Positions 54,724-62,870 of a stretch of DNA of 64,000 nucleotides are shown in pieces. Under the pieces are notes generated by a model. That model saw only the letters and a program-made list of their open reading frames with translations, had not been told where the DNA came from and ran no database searches. Position 1 is the stretch's first letter. Each line of letters begins with the position of its first letter. The DNA comes from Lentisphaerota bacterium (GTDB taxonomy: Bacteria; Verrucomicrobiota; Lentisphaeria; Victivallales; UBA1829), in assembly GCA_015061915.1 (NCBI GenBank), contig SUVR01000004.1, positions 62,001 to 126,000 of the forward strand, given 5' to 3'. The position numbers and the translations under genes were made by a program.

Positions 54724-55617
54724 ATGGAAGCCATCAACGAGATCAAAATGGAAAAACAGACTCATCCGGATCTTTCCGTGTTGAGCCCCTTTGATCTGGT
54801 ATTTGAATACAAAACCGAGCCTGATCCCGGCTTTCACGGGGACTCCCATTATGCCTTGCAGATCTGTATGGTCCTCCACGGCGAAGCGGAGATGATGCTG
54901 GAAAATTTCAATGATACGTATACTGCGGGCGATCTCTGGTGGAATATGTGCTGGGAACCCCATGCGTACCGGCTTTCCGGAAGACGAAACTTTGTAGTGG
55001 CAGTAAACATCGACGTGGAACAGCTTGGCTCCTGCAGTCCTTTCGGCGGTTGCAACTGGCTGGCGCCCTTTGTGGCGAAACCGCAAAACCGTTTCAAGCC
55101 CTCCACGCCGGAGGAACGGCAGTTTATCCAAAACACCGGCAGACGGCTTTTTCATCTCTGTCACAAAAAGGAAAACAACTGGCGGATCTCTGCGTGGCTG
55201 CTGATCCATGAACTGCTGATCTTTGCGATCAACCGTATGAATTGGAACGGGTTGGAACCGAAAGGTGAGACGGCGGAGCCGGTCAAAAACTTCTCCCGGA
55301 TCCGTATGGCACTGAACAAGGTCTGGATTTCGGATGCACGCCCGCCCAGTCTTTCGGAAGCGGCAAAAATGTGTGCATTGAGTCCCAGTCGTTTTTCCGA
55401 GCTGTTCCGCCGTACTATGGGGGTGAGTTACGGAAAATTTGCGATCCGGGTCCGTATGTCCAACGCGGCAAAAGATCTGCTTTCCGGACGTTTCTCACTG
55501 GAAGAGATCTCGCAGAAATGGGGCTTTTTCGATTCCGCCCATTTCTGCCATTCGTTCAAGAAATTCTACCGGATCAGCCCCAGCCAGTTTGTTTCACGCA
55601 AGGCGGGCGGCGTCTGA
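54724..55617 (+). CDS. AraC family transcriptional regulator
   Basis: A 297-residue regulator. The N-terminal half (about 20-150) is a cupin-like sugar-sensing domain; the C-terminal 100 residues hold two helix-turn-helix motifs with the AraC signature (FFDSAHFCHSFKKFYRISPSQF). It follows the SGNH/GH2/isomerase/MocA genes and probably controls one or both units in response to a sugar, an inference from position. Its stop abuts the stop of the convergent gene with no base between. Confidence 0.9.
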   Translation: MEAINEIKMEKQTHPDLSVLSPFDLVFEYKTEPDPGFHGDSHYALQICMVLHGEAEMMLENFNDTYTAGDLWWNMCWEPHAYRLSGRRNFVVAVNIDVEQLGSCSPFGGCNWLAPFVAKPQNRFKPSTPEERQFIQNTGRRLFHLCHKKENNWRISAWLLIHELLIFAINRMNWNGLEPKGETAEPVKNFSRIRMALNKVWISDARPPSLSEAAKMCALSPSRFSELFRRTMGVSYGKFAIRVRMSNAAKDLLSGRFSLEEISQKWGFFDSAHFCHSFKKFYRISPSQFVSRKAGGV

Positions 55618-56262
55618 TCAGCTGTTTTTTCCGTTGCGGGTTTCACGGATGATGGCAAGGGCATCCTCCCGCAGATGCAGCATTTCTTCACGGGCAAGAT
55701 GCATGATCTCTGCCGTTTCTGCATCGGTCGTACCCAATTTTTCCATCAGTCCGAGGATCTCATTGGTATCGGCGACAAACCGTTTGCAAAGCGCGATGGT
55801 GAGAGCAGGCATCTCTCCCGGCGCCAGTTCGATCACATCCGTGACCCGCGCCATGATCCGCCCCAGAATGGTCAGGATCTTCACCACGGACTCCGACTCT
55901 TCCGGACAGGTTGCTTTTTCCGCAAAGACCGTACAGAACTTCCGCACGATCCTGCCGCAAAGAATATAAATGGAAGCACCCGGACGTTTCTGCCATTCTT
56001 CGTCCCAGCGTTTCCGTTCCTCTTCCTCTTCCGCTTCCTCCGGGGGCAGTTCCTCTTTCGGCGGCAGTTTCGCAGGCCAGGGTTCACCGGTGGGGGCAAG
56101 GGATTTTTTCCGTTGGATGTGACGGTAGATGATCTCATCTTCCGCAGGCAGGTCGATGAACCGGGGCAATTCTTGAAAATAGGCATTGACCCGGGCATCG
56201 TCCTTGCGCAGTTCCTGTTCCCAGTCGAACTCGCTCCAGTGTTCTTTCAGCGGCGACGGCAT
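55618..56262 (-). CDS. Conserved-looking hypothetical protein, acidic
   Basis: A 214-residue soluble protein: charged N-terminal half with a Pro/Glu-rich stretch (about 65-90) and a helical C-terminal half with weakly amphipathic helices. I recognise no family. ATG 56262 lies 4 bp after the rsfS stop; an in-frame TTG at 56274 would overlap rsfS. It is the third gene of nadD-rsfS-hypothetical and ends exactly against the araC-type gene. Confidence 0.6.
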   Translation of the reverse strand: MPSPLKEHWSEFDWEQELRKDDARVNAYFQELPRFIDLPAEDEIIYRHIQRKKSLAPTGEPWPAKLPPKEELPPEEAEEEEERKRWDEEWQKRPGASIYILCGRIVRKFCTVFAEKATCPEESESVVKILTILGRIMARVTDVIELAPGEMPALTIALCKRFVADTNEILGLMEKLGTTDAETAEIMHLAREEMLHLREDALAIIRETRNGKNS

Positions 56263-56266
56263 AAAA

Positions 56267-56836
56267 TCATTCAACCGCGGCTTTCCGCTTCTTCGCTTCG
56301 GCGTCCAGCTTCTTCACAATGTCTTCGCGGGGGGCATCGCCCCACAGTTCTTCCAGTTGATACTTTTCCCGTGCGTCCTGGGTCATCACATGGATAATGG
56401 CGTAACCAAAGTCCACAATGATCCAATGGCTGCGCTGATCCCCGTTGCAAAGCAGAGGGCGGATTTCCATTTTCTCACGGACTTCCCGCTGGATCCGCTC
56501 CGCGATGGCACCGATGTGGGGTTCGGAAAGACCGGTACAAAGGATGTAATAATCGCTCTGGGCGGTATCGATCCCGCGCATATCAAGACGCAGAATATTC
56601 TCCGCTTTACGGTCGTATGCAACCTGTTCACACAGTTCGATCAGTTTTTCCGCCAGCGTCTTTTCCGCAGTTTTTTTCGGGGCTGCTTTCTTGACGGTCG
56701 TCTTCTTGGCGGCAGTCGTCTTCTTCGCTGCAGTCGTTTTCTTCACTGCAGTCGTTTTCTTCGCTGCAGTCGTCTTGGCAGTTGTCGTCTTTTTGGCGGT
56801 GGTCTTTTTCGTGGTTTTCTTTGCTTCTGTAGTCAT
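56267..56836 (-). CDS. rsfS: Ribosome silencing factor RsfS (Iojap) with repeat-built Lys/Thr/Ala tail
   Basis: A 189-residue protein. The RsfS domain (about 62-178), which binds L14 on the 50S subunit and blocks subunit joining, has the block DYYILCTG and the HWIIVDFG-x-x-x-HV block. In front is a 60-residue run of Lys, Thr and Ala, histone-H1-like, coded partly by four 18-bp direct repeats. RsfS normally has about 110-130 residues, so the extension is extra. It lies 12 bp after nadD, a common pairing. Confidence 0.92.
   Translation of the reverse strand: MTTEAKKTTKKTTAKKTTTAKTTAAKKTTAVKKTTAAKKTTAAKKTTVKKAAPKKTAEKTLAEKLIELCEQVAYDRKAENILRLDMRGIDTAQSDYYILCTGLSEPHIGAIAERIQREVREKMEIRPLLCNGDQRSHWIIVDFGYAIIHVMTQDAREKYQLEELWGDAPREDIVKKLDAEAKKRKAAVE
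56712..56783. repeat. Four 18-bp direct repeats inside rsfS
   Basis: Units start at 56712, 56730, 56748 and 56766, differing by a few bases; each codes six residues of the KKTTAA type. Copy number could vary by slippage without changing frame. Confidence 0.8.
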
Positions 56837-56848
56837 CAGCGTGATTCC

Positions 56849-57457
56849 TCAATTTCTATAATAATTTTTCTTTTGAATTTCGTTCAATACCGGTGCGGGA
56901 ATCAAATCTTCCCCCGGCAATACACCATTTTTCAGCAGCGTGCGCAACTGCGTGGAAGAAACCGGAAAAACAGGCGCTTCCGCCATATATCCGGCAAGCA
57001 GTTTTTCCGTTTCGGCAACAGACCAGTTTCCGTGCAGGATTTCCGCAGAAACAACGCTTTCCGGGCGGGGATAGGAAAGAACTGTAAACTCCTGCACGAT
57101 CTCGTGTGCCTTGAACCAGAGATGCAGAGTCGCAAGGCTGTCGCCTCCGATCAACAGGCAGATCTCATCCCCCGGATAACGTTCCGCCAGCGCCCGGAGC
57201 GTATCGATCGAATAGGACTTTCCTTCCCGTTCGCACTCAATATCGGAAATTTCTGCGTTTGCCATGCCACGGATCCCAGCCTCCACCATCGCGCGGCGAT
57301 CGGCATAAGGCAGGATCTCCCGTGTCTTATGGGGCGGAACCGGGGCAGGCACAAAAAGAACGCGATCTACGATCCCCTTGTCGAGGATGTACTGCGCCAG
57401 AGCTGCGTGCCCCGCATGAAACGGATCAAATGTCCCGCCGAACATAGCAATTTTCAT
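56849..57457 (-). CDS. nadD: Nicotinate-nucleotide adenylyltransferase
   Basis: A 202-residue enzyme that adenylates nicotinate mononucleotide in NAD synthesis. GGTFDPFHAGHAALA (nucleotide-binding H-x-G-H) and the C-terminal SSTQLR motif are present. ATG 57457 follows AAGGAG; the frame open to 57580 upstream overlaps the divergent gene and promoter and is rejected. It leads the nadD-rsfS-hypothetical unit. Confidence 0.94.
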   Translation of the reverse strand: MKIAMFGGTFDPFHAGHAALAQYILDKGIVDRVLFVPAPVPPHKTREILPYADRRAMVEAGIRGMANAEISDIECEREGKSYSIDTLRALAERYPGDEICLLIGGDSLATLHLWFKAHEIVQEFTVLSYPRPESVVSAEILHGNWSVAETEKLLAGYMAEAPVFPVSSTQLRTLLKNGVLPGEDLIPAPVLNEIQKKNYYRN

Positions 57458-57484
57458 ATTTTTCCGATTTCTCCTTGAAAAATT

Positions 57485-57512
57485 TTGCAAACATGATATT
57501 TTAGCGTAAAAT
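57485..57512 (+). promoter_or_regulatory. Promoter of the CCA/poly(A) polymerase gene
   Basis: TTGCAA (57485-57490), 16-bp spacer, TAAAAT (57507-57512). Confidence 0.55.
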
Positions 57513-57541
57513 TCAGAAAAAACAAATTGAAAGTAAAGAAA

Positions 57542-58909
57542 ATGAGAGAATTTTTCTATAATCCGCCACAAACGCTGCAAAAATCACCCGCATGGCAGGG
57601 AATGTGTCAGGTCATCACCACTCTGCATAACGCCGGTTATGATGCTTATCTGGTAGGCGGCGGCGTTCGGGATATGCTCCTGGGAAAAGCCCCCAAGGAT
57701 CTGGATATCACCACATCCGCCACTCCGGAACAGATCTCGGCGCTCTTTGAAAAAGCAATCCCCCTCGGCGCTTCCTTCGGCGTCATTACCGTGCTGATCG
57801 ATGCCATCCCCTACGAAGTCGCAACCTTCCGCGAGGAACGGGAGTACAGCGATGGCAGACACCCCGAACAGATCCTCTACACGAACGATGTCTCACTGGA
57901 CGTGGCACGACGGGATTTCACCATCAATGCCCTGCTCTTCGATCCGGTAAAAAATACCGTCATCGACTACGTCGGCGGGCTGGATGATCTGAAACACGGC
58001 ATTCTCCGGACCGTTGGCGATCCCGAACTGCGGTTCCGCGAAGACCACTTGCGGATGCTCCGCGCGGTGCGCTTCGCCGCACGGCTTGGTTACAAGACGG
58101 AAGGTGAAACGCTCCGTGCGCTGTCGCTCCTTGCCCCTCTGGTCAAAAGCGTTTCCCCCGAACGGATCCGCGAGGAGCTGGAAAAGATGCTGCTGCACAC
58201 CAGTCGGGAACAGGCGTTCCGGCTTCTGGCGGAAACTGGACTGCTCCGGCAGGTCCTGCCGGAGATCGACGACCTCCGTGGTGTCACCCAGCCGGTGCAG
58301 TTCCACCCCGAAGGCGATGTCTTTGAACACACTATGCTGATGCTCTCCCATATTGCCGTCCCGTCCCCTGCCCTTGTCTGGGCGGTTCTGCTGCACGATG
58401 TGGGAAAACCTGCCACACGATCGGTCAAGGATGGCATCCCCCATTTTTACGGACACGAAGCAGTCGGGGCAGACATGGCGGAAATCATCCTCAAGCGTCT
58501 GCATCATTCCAATGCAGTTATTGAATCGGTTGTTCCGGCGGTACGGAATCATATGCGGTTTGCCCACATTGACAAAATGAAGGCGGCGAAATGGAAGCGG
58601 ATCGCTGCAGATAAAAACTTTCCCGTTGAACTGGAACTGCACCGGATCGACTGCATTTCCTGTCATGCGCTCATGGGAAATTACCTGCTTATGCTGGACC
58701 GTCTTGCCCAGTTGGAACGGGAAGCGAAAGATACCGCCCTGCCCCCGCCACTGTTGAACGGCGGCGACCTGATCCGTCTCGGAATGAAGCCCGGTCCTGC
58801 CATGGGGATCCTGCTGCACGAAATCACCGATCTTCAGTTGGAAAACGAACTGCGTACAAAAGAAGAAGCCCTTGCTTTTGCAAGGGCGAAACTCTTTACG
58901 ATGCGCTGA
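57542..58909 (+). CDS. CCA tRNA nucleotidyltransferase / poly(A) polymerase family protein with HD domain
   Basis: A 455-residue class II nucleotidyltransferase. The head has VGGGVRDMLLG and the metal pair KDLDI; RRDFTINAL and the RFREDHLRMLRAVRFAAR block follow. From about residue 255 an HD-type domain is present (LLHDVGKP), followed by a helical tail. It adds CCA to tRNA or tails RNA; sequence alone does not separate the two. ATG 57542 is chosen over TTG 57527, which falls too close to the predicted transcription start. It overlaps convergent rnhA by 14 bp at the 3' end. Confidence 0.9.
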   Translation: MREFFYNPPQTLQKSPAWQGMCQVITTLHNAGYDAYLVGGGVRDMLLGKAPKDLDITTSATPEQISALFEKAIPLGASFGVITVLIDAIPYEVATFREEREYSDGRHPEQILYTNDVSLDVARRDFTINALLFDPVKNTVIDYVGGLDDLKHGILRTVGDPELRFREDHLRMLRAVRFAARLGYKTEGETLRALSLLAPLVKSVSPERIREELEKMLLHTSREQAFRLLAETGLLRQVLPEIDDLRGVTQPVQFHPEGDVFEHTMLMLSHIAVPSPALVWAVLLHDVGKPATRSVKDGIPHFYGHEAVGADMAEIILKRLHHSNAVIESVVPAVRNHMRFAHIDKMKAAKWKRIAADKNFPVELELHRIDCISCHALMGNYLLMLDRLAQLEREAKDTALPPPLLNGGDLIRLGMKPGPAMGILLHEITDLQLENELRTKEEALAFARAKLFTMR

Positions 58910-59372
58910 ATCCGGGATCTTCCAGCCATTTTTCTTTCTTGGCAGCCGCAGCACGTGCCAGTTCATCGCAGCGGTTGTTGTTCACATTGCTGGCGTGCCC
59001 CTTCACCCACTTGAACGTAACCTGATGGATAGAGAGCAATTCATCCAGCAACTGCCACAAATCCCGGTTCAAAACCGGTTCTTTATCGGACTTGCTCCAA
59101 TTCCGGGCTTTCCAGTTTTTCAGCCAGTTCTTACGGACTGCATTCACAAGATAGGAGGAGTCGGAGTACAGCACCACCTTGCAGGGTTCTTTCAGCAGAC
59201 GCAGTGCTGCGATCGCGCCCAGAAGTTCCATCCGGTTATTTGTCGTCTGACGATAACCGCCGGAAGTTTCCCGGCGGAACTTTCCATAAAGCAGGATCGC
59301 ACCGTAACCACCCGGACCGGGGTTGCCGCTGCAGGCGCCGTCCGTAAAGATCTCAACCTCTTTCAGCGCCAT
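58896..59372 (-). CDS. rnhA: Ribonuclease HI
   Basis: A 158-residue enzyme that cuts the RNA strand of RNA-DNA hybrids. The four acidic catalytic residues are Asp11, Glu49, Asp71 and Asp136, all in their usual contexts (FTDGACSGNPG, NRMELLGA, YSDSSYL, RCDELA). Its ATG overlaps the mgtC-type stop (TGATG). Its 3' end overlaps the convergent polymerase gene by 14 bp. Confidence 0.95.
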   Translation of the reverse strand: MALKEVEIFTDGACSGNPGPGGYGAILLYGKFRRETSGGYRQTTNNRMELLGAIAALRLLKEPCKVVLYSDSSYLVNAVRKNWLKNWKARNWSKSDKEPVLNRDLWQLLDELLSIHQVTFKWVKGHASNVNNNRCDELARAAAAKKEKWLEDPGFSAS

Positions 59373-60049
59373 CAGCAGGATTCCAGTTTCTCCACAATGG
59401 CGTCCTTGTACTTTGCCATGCCGTCCAGCAAATGCTTTTCATCATGCAGTTCGTTGTGGGTACGCAGGTAAAGGTTCACTTTGTAATTTTCTTTCCCGGT
59501 ATCCACGGAGTAACGGATGATCTTGTAATCCAGCGTTGCCAATTCATCGGTCACTGCAGCAATACATTCCGGATTTTTCGTTTTGAACACGAGCTGAATA
59601 TTCTTCACTTTGACATTTCTCGTGCAGAAGTGCAGCACTTCCAACCCGATCAGAACCAGCGCAGTCCCGGCGCAGGCAATGAAGTACAGTCCGCAACCGG
59701 CGGCAAGCCCGATCCCGGCAACAGTCCAGATCCCGGCAGCAGTCGTCAAACCATGTACCGAGTGTTTGTGCATCATGATCGTACCGGCACCGATGAAACC
59801 GATCCCGCTGACCACCTGTGCTGCGATTCGGGCGGGGTCACTCTTCATAGGGTCCCGTCCGTCAGCAATGTAGATCGAAACCAGCATGATCACCGCACTG
59901 CCAAGCGCCACCAGAAAATGGGTACGCATCCCCGCTTCTTTGGCACGCAGGCTGCGTTCCAGCCCGATCAAGGCGCCAAGACCACCGGCAAGAACAAGTC
60001 TGCCAAGCCACATCATTTGAGTTGAAATGTCGATTGTTGAAAGATCCAT
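59372..60049 (-). CDS. MgtC/SapB family membrane protein
   Basis: A 225-residue inner-membrane protein: five hydrophobic segments in the first 140 residues with the MgtC blocks GALIGLER, RTH, GIGFIGAGTI and GLTTAAGIW, then a cytosolic ACT-like domain (about 145-225). The family is linked to magnesium limitation and intracellular survival, partly by control of ATP synthase in Salmonella, but most members are uncharacterised. It is coupled to rnhA by TGATG. Confidence 0.9.
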   Translation of the reverse strand: MDLSTIDISTQMMWLGRLVLAGGLGALIGLERSLRAKEAGMRTHFLVALGSAVIMLVSIYIADGRDPMKSDPARIAAQVVSGIGFIGAGTIMMHKHSVHGLTTAAGIWTVAGIGLAAGCGLYFIACAGTALVLIGLEVLHFCTRNVKVKNIQLVFKTKNPECIAAVTDELATLDYKIIRYSVDTGKENYKVNLYLRTHNELHDEKHLLDGMAKYKDAIVEKLESC

Positions 60050-60061
60050 TCGTTTTTCTCC

Positions 60062-61441
60062 TTAACCAAGTCCGGCGAACTTGATTTTTTCCTGTTGTTT
60101 TTCGTAGCCGGGAATATCATTTTCCGCCCCGCCGAAGCAGACAAGTGACACCGAATATCCGGGCAGAATGATATTTTCCGGATCATCTATTCCGATTTGT
60201 TTGAATACATTTTTTTCATCGATCAGGAAACAGGCTGTGGGCTGTTCCTGCACCTCCAGACTTGCCAGCACGCCCTCCCGTTCAAAGTTGGCAAGCAGCA
60301 GCGCTCCTTTCGTTCCGTCCGTCGCAGCAAGCGCGGTTATAAATTCACTTTCACTGCCGCTGACGACCGTCTCCGCCGCCGTACCCAGTTTGTATAACTG
60401 GTTGAACGCCTTGAACGAATAGTAGGTATGGGTGACTTCCATACTGGGGAAGTGGTAAAGCCCGCAGTATGCGCGCGTGGGCATAGCATCGTAATACATC
60501 GCCTTGTCGATGGGCGATTTCTGCATCAGGCAGAATGCCGCCGCCACGAAGGACGCCCCTACCGGACCTTTCATGGTCACAAACGCATTGCCATGACTGG
60601 AGTTCATACAGTTCCATTCGTTAAAGATATTTTCCACATCGTTGAAACCATACTCCTTCAACCTGGCGTCCACATAGTTGGCGTGCAGCACGATCTCCCG
60701 GGGATCATAGGTGTAAAGATGCCAGGAATAAAAATCAAAGGGCAGATCATTGGCTTTGACAAATTTCAGAAACTCATCATACCACGTCAGGAACGAACAG
60801 TAAAAATCATTCGTTTTTTTGTCCTCCCGGTTGATCGAGTAAAAACCGCAGCCCGCATATCCGCCAACTTTGATGTTGGGAAAATCTTTTTTCAGACGGC
60901 GTGCCGTCACAGCATAAAGGTCAAAATATTCCTGCATTGTTCCGGACCACATAGGAGGATTTTCCGGTTCGTTCCAGACTTCCCAGTAGGTAATGCCCAG
61001 TTTCATGCCGTCCGCCCAGCCTTCATTGTAGTGCCGGACGATTCCCGCACAAATCGCAGCCCACTTGTCGTAATCCGCTGGCGGCGCGATCCGGTAGGCT
61101 TTGATCTTGTAATAGTTTTCGATGGTCACGCCCAGACGGTAGAAAGGTTCGATCCCGGAATCCGCCAGCGTTTTCAGGTAAGCATCTGTGAACGCAAAAT
61201 CATAAGATGCAGGATCTTCCGGATCTGCATTAAAATCCGGAAAAACATTCGGGATATCCACATAATGAGTTCCGCCCCACATACCGGCGGTATCGTGCAG
61301 ACGGCAGTAAGGGATTCCTGCATCTGACAGTTCCGGCAGGGAGCTGTTTAACCTGATCGGGCTGTTGTTGATCCCGTGCAGCGCTTTGATTTTCTCCTGA
61401 GTATGGGAAAAATCCACTTTGATCCGGACATTATTTTTCAT
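60062..61441 (-). CDS. Glycoside hydrolase family 39-like enzyme
   Basis: A 459-residue clan-A TIM-barrel hydrolase. Acid/base Glu158 in WEVWNEPE and nucleophile Glu275 in NIFNEWN lie at the ends of strands 4 and 7. GH39 includes beta-xylosidases and alpha-L-iduronidases. A beta-sandwich C-terminus follows. No signal peptide, so it is probably cytosolic. It lies downstream of the mini-gene array but is cut off from it by the terminator at 61521. Confidence 0.85.
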   Translation of the reverse strand: MKNNVRIKVDFSHTQEKIKALHGINNSPIRLNSSLPELSDAGIPYCRLHDTAGMWGGTHYVDIPNVFPDFNADPEDPASYDFAFTDAYLKTLADSGIEPFYRLGVTIENYYKIKAYRIAPPADYDKWAAICAGIVRHYNEGWADGMKLGITYWEVWNEPENPPMWSGTMQEYFDLYAVTARRLKKDFPNIKVGGYAGCGFYSINREDKKTNDFYCSFLTWYDEFLKFVKANDLPFDFYSWHLYTYDPREIVLHANYVDARLKEYGFNDVENIFNEWNCMNSSHGNAFVTMKGPVGASFVAAAFCLMQKSPIDKAMYYDAMPTRAYCGLYHFPSMEVTHTYYSFKAFNQLYKLGTAAETVVSGSESEFITALAATDGTKGALLLANFEREGVLASLEVQEQPTACFLIDEKNVFKQIGIDDPENIILPGYSVSLVCFGGAENDIPGYEKQQEKIKFAGLG

Positions 61442-61472
61442 AAGGTAACCTTTGTGCTTGTTCGGCTTGATA

Positions 61473-61499
61473 ATCGTATATGGTACTGTAACGCGTCAA
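61473..61499 (-). promoter_or_regulatory. Possible promoter of the GH39 gene
   Basis: On the minus strand: TTGACG (61494-61499), 15-bp spacer, TACGAT (61473-61478). The -10 is weak. Confidence 0.35.
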
Positions 61500-61520
61500 A
61501 CGGATTTTTCAAGCAAAATA

Positions 61521-61555
61521 AAAAAGACTCCGGAGAAAAATTCCGGAGTCTTTTT
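61521..61555. terminator. Terminator closing the mini-gene array
   Basis: A 9-bp perfect stem (61526-61534 with 61542-61550) extended by A5/T5 flanks to 14 bp; it works in both directions. It resembles the terminator at 19242. Confidence 0.88.
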
Positions 61556-61577
61556 GAATCGGCTGAGCCGACTGCGA

Positions 61578-61817
61578 TTACTTCGCTGCTTCGTTCTTCT
61601 GCAGGACGCCAGCTTCCAGGAGCTTGTCGATCAGCTGCTGCATGCTGTTGAATGCGGAGAGGAAGCCCTGCGGGGGCATGATGATACGGACGTTGGCTTC
61701 CGGAACGGGAGCCTTGCCTTCTTCTTCCGGCTGGAGGGTCACGAAGTCATAGCGGACCATGCCGCCTGCGAAGTGGATCTGACCGATACCGTCTGCAAAA
61801 ATTTCTTTCTTAGCCAT
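61578..61817 (-). CDS. Tandem mini-gene copy 4 (79 residues), unknown function
   Basis: The last of four tandem paralogs in the order of transcription. The protein has a beta-rich N-terminal half (IGQIHFAGGMVRYDFVTL), a Pro/Glu linker, the invariant block VRIIMPPQGF and an amphipathic helix (about 52-70), then a short KNEAAK end. I do not recognise the family. The ribosome site AAGGAG lies in an A/C-rich, apparently unstructured leader like those of the other copies. DNA differences from copies 2 and 3 are almost all silent. Confidence 0.8.
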   Translation of the reverse strand: MAKKEIFADGIGQIHFAGGMVRYDFVTLQPEEEGKAPVPEANVRIIMPPQGFLSAFNSMQQLIDKLLEAGVLQKNEAAK

Positions 61818-61875
61818 TGTAATTTCTCCTTAATGTAAATTGTCGTTTTCTGTTGATTCTGTATTGGTTGTGCGA

Positions 61876-62115
61876 TTACTTCGCAGCTTCGTTCTTCTGC
61901 AGGACACCAGCTTCCAGAAGCTTGTCGATCAGCTGCTGCATGCTGTTGAAGGCGGAGAGGAAGCCCTGCGGGGGCATGATGATGCGGACGTTGGCTTCCG
62001 GAACCGGAGCTTTGCCTTCTTCTTCCGGCTGGAGGGTCACGAAGTCATAGCGGACCATGCCGCCTGCGAAGTGGATCTGACCGATACCATCTGCAAAAAT
62101 TTCTTTCTTTTCCAT
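61876..62115 (-). CDS. Tandem mini-gene copy 3 (79 residues), unknown function
   Basis: It differs from copies 2 and 4 in protein only at residue 2 (Glu for Ala). Several silent differences separate it from copy 4, so the duplication is not brand-new and the protein sequence has been held constant. The spacer before it (62116-62173) is nearly identical to the spacer before copy 4. Confidence 0.8.
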   Translation of the reverse strand: MEKKEIFADGIGQIHFAGGMVRYDFVTLQPEEEGKAPVPEANVRIIMPPQGFLSAFNSMQQLIDKLLEAGVLQKNEAAK

Positions 62116-62173
62116 TGTAATTTCTCCTTAATGTAAATTGTTGTTTTCTGTTGATTCTGTGTTGGTTGTGCGA

Positions 62174-62413
62174 TTACTTCGCAGCTTCGTTCTTCTGCAG
62201 GACGCCAGCTTCCAGAAGCTTGTCGATCAGCTGCTGCATACTGTTGAAGGCGGAGAGGAAGCCCTGCGGGGGCATGATGATGCGGACGTTGGCTTCCGGA
62301 ACGGGAGCTTTGCCTTCTTCTTCCGGCTGGAGGGTCACGAAGTCATAGCGGACCATGCCGCCTGCGAAGTGGATCTGACCGATACCGTCTGCAAAAATTT
62401 CTTTCTTAGCCAT
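62174..62413 (-). CDS. Tandem mini-gene copy 2 (79 residues), unknown function
   Basis: The protein is identical to copy 4. It ends in KNEAAK, lacking the Lys/Ala-rich tail of copy 1. The spacer before it (62414-62467) has diverged from the other two spacers but keeps the AAGGAG site, so the first duplication step is older than the later ones. Confidence 0.8.
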   Translation of the reverse strand: MAKKEIFADGIGQIHFAGGMVRYDFVTLQPEEEGKAPVPEANVRIIMPPQGFLSAFNSMQQLIDKLLEAGVLQKNEAAK

Positions 62414-62467
62414 TGTTTTATCTCCTTAATTTTGTGTTTGTTCTGTTAGTTGCTGTTGAGGTTCTGA

Positions 62468-62755
62468 TTACTTCTTGGAGGATTTCTTTGCTGCTTTGGG
62501 AGCTTCTTCAGCTGCGGGAGCTGCGGGTTCGTTCTTCTGCAGGACGCCGGCTTCCAGGAGCTTGTCGATCAGCTGCTGCATGCTGTTGAAGGCGGAGAGG
62601 AAGCCCTGCGGGGGCATGATGATACGGACATTAGCTTCCGGAACCGGAGCTTTGCCTTCTTCTTCCGGCTGGAGGGTCACGAAGTCATAGCGGACCATGC
62701 CGCCTGCGAAGTGGATCTGACCGATACCGTCTGCAAAAATTTCTTTCTTAGCCAT
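62468..62755 (-). CDS. Tandem mini-gene copy 1 (95 residues), promoter-proximal, tailed form
   Basis: The first copy in the transcript. Its first 74 residues equal those of copies 2 and 4; it then carries a 21-residue Ala/Pro/Glu then Lys/Ser-rich tail (ending KKSSKK) that the others lack. The tail resembles the Lys-rich tails of RsfS, Lon and the MocA-type enzyme in this window. AAGGAG lies 10 bp before the ATG. Confidence 0.82.
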   Translation of the reverse strand: MAKKEIFADGIGQIHFAGGMVRYDFVTLQPEEEGKAPVPEANVRIIMPPQGFLSAFNSMQQLIDKLLEAGVLQKNEPAAPAAEEAPKAAKKSSKK

Positions 62756-62797
62756 TGTAATTTCTCCTTATGATGTATTTTTTTGTTGTTTCGGCTG

Positions 62798-62830
62798 TTG
62801 AAAAAGAAAGTGCGCCTGTCTTCAGGGCAC
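62798..62830 (-). terminator. Terminator-like hairpin between leader and first mini-gene
   Basis: On the minus strand GTGC-CCTG, loop AAGA, CAGG-(C)-GCAC is followed by TTTCTTTTTC. It would release a short RNA of about 480-490 nt, or attenuate transcription into the array. Confidence 0.5.
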
Positions 62831-62870
62831 GGTGCATCTCAAGAGAGACGCAGATAGGGGACGGAAAGGC

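Larger units (their letters stand above)
61578..62755 (-). repeat. Tandem array of four paralogous mini-genes
   Basis: Starts at 62755, 62413, 62115 and 61817 give steps of 342, 298 and 298 bp. The three downstream copies form direct repeats of gene plus 54-58-bp spacer. Spacers are A/C-rich on the coding strand with the same AAGGAG site. No internal promoter or terminator is visible, so one transcript probably carries all four genes. Confidence 0.9.

Noticed and set aside
61578-62755. CRISPR-like array
   Set aside because: The repeats are about 298 bp, contain intact reading frames with start and ribosome sites, and have no unique spacers.
61578-62755. DUF3467 assignment for the mini-genes
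   Set aside because: Size and the layout of strands then a hydrophobic helix are reminiscent, but I cannot line up the conserved positions with confidence, so no family name is given.
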